DNA of 64,000 nt. It comes from Rheum nobile. Lineage: Eukaryota > Streptophyta > Magnoliopsida > Caryophyllales > Polygonaceae. Position 1 is the stretch's first letter. Every line of letters starts with the position of its first letter. A program made the translations under genes and the position numbers. A model generated the notes under the pieces. The model ran no database searches, was not told where the DNA came from, and saw nothing but the letters and a program-made list of their open reading frames with translations. Of the stretch, positions 63,935 to 64,000 are shown piece after piece. Location: positions 1,612,001 to 1,676,000 of the forward strand of contig WOAB01000595.1 in NCBI GenBank assembly GCA_027886185.1. Reading direction: 5' to 3'.

Positions 63935-64000
63935 AACAAGAACACGATGGTTAGCGGGTCTTACACGTTGGAGGGAGAAACCTATAACTTCTCCAATATA

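Overview
The window is repeat-dense nuclear DNA from a flowering plant, probably a eudicot. The evidence is Ty3/gypsy elements of the Athila and Tat lineages, Ty1/copia, a plant L1-type LINE, Helitron, MULE and CACTA-type ends, and AT-rich spacers. I see no intact host gene, tRNA or rRNA gene. Nearly every coding stretch is a retrotransposon gene broken by stops or frameshifts.

Layout. 1-628: the 5' end of an Athila-like element on the minus strand, lying head to head with the next one. 629-9044: Athila-1 (plus; gag, PR, RT, RNase H, IN, 3' LTR), inserted in the RT/RNase H region of Tat-B. 9045-~18271: 3' half of Tat-B, with dual RNase H, IN, two tandem-repeat arrays, an antisense gene with its own TATA box, and a probable 3' LTR. 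19060-22400: decayed LINE. 22983-23644: Helitron-like element. 23840-24429: MULE-type MITE with a 10-bp target duplication. 24818-33098 and 41021-41875: Tat-C (minus), split in RNase H by element D (33099-41020), a probably non-autonomous LTR element. D itself carries a retroposon (37841-38893) with a 16-bp target duplication. 41890-62400: a copia element (G) interrupted by LTR element E (43829-61790). E's 5' LTR is split by Athila-2 (44608-55560, perfect 5-bp target duplication GTTGG) and by a CACTA-type element (55743-58465). 63019-64000: start of another broken transposon-type ORF after a (TC)n tract.

How the parts relate. In Athila-1 and -2 the gag, PR, RT, RNase H and IN modules are in the standard Athila order. 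Only Athila-2 keeps an ATHILA ORF-1-type (env-position) gene. In Tat-B and Tat-C a PF04195-like gene lies antisense downstream of pol. In D a homologue of it is the only recognisable gene and lies in the sense direction. Both Athila copies share an in-frame TGA inside protease, so both may descend from a parent that already carried it.

The most unusual signal is a family-specific sequence module: two 12-bp near-palindromes (consensus CCGCGRYCGCGG) with starts 20 or 21 bp apart. It occurs in the LTRs, the gag-PR linker (69-bp period), the RNase H-IN linker (81-bp period) and the leader of the 3' ORF of the Athila copies. I know of no named feature that matches it. All homology calls come from reading translations by eye; no database search was run.
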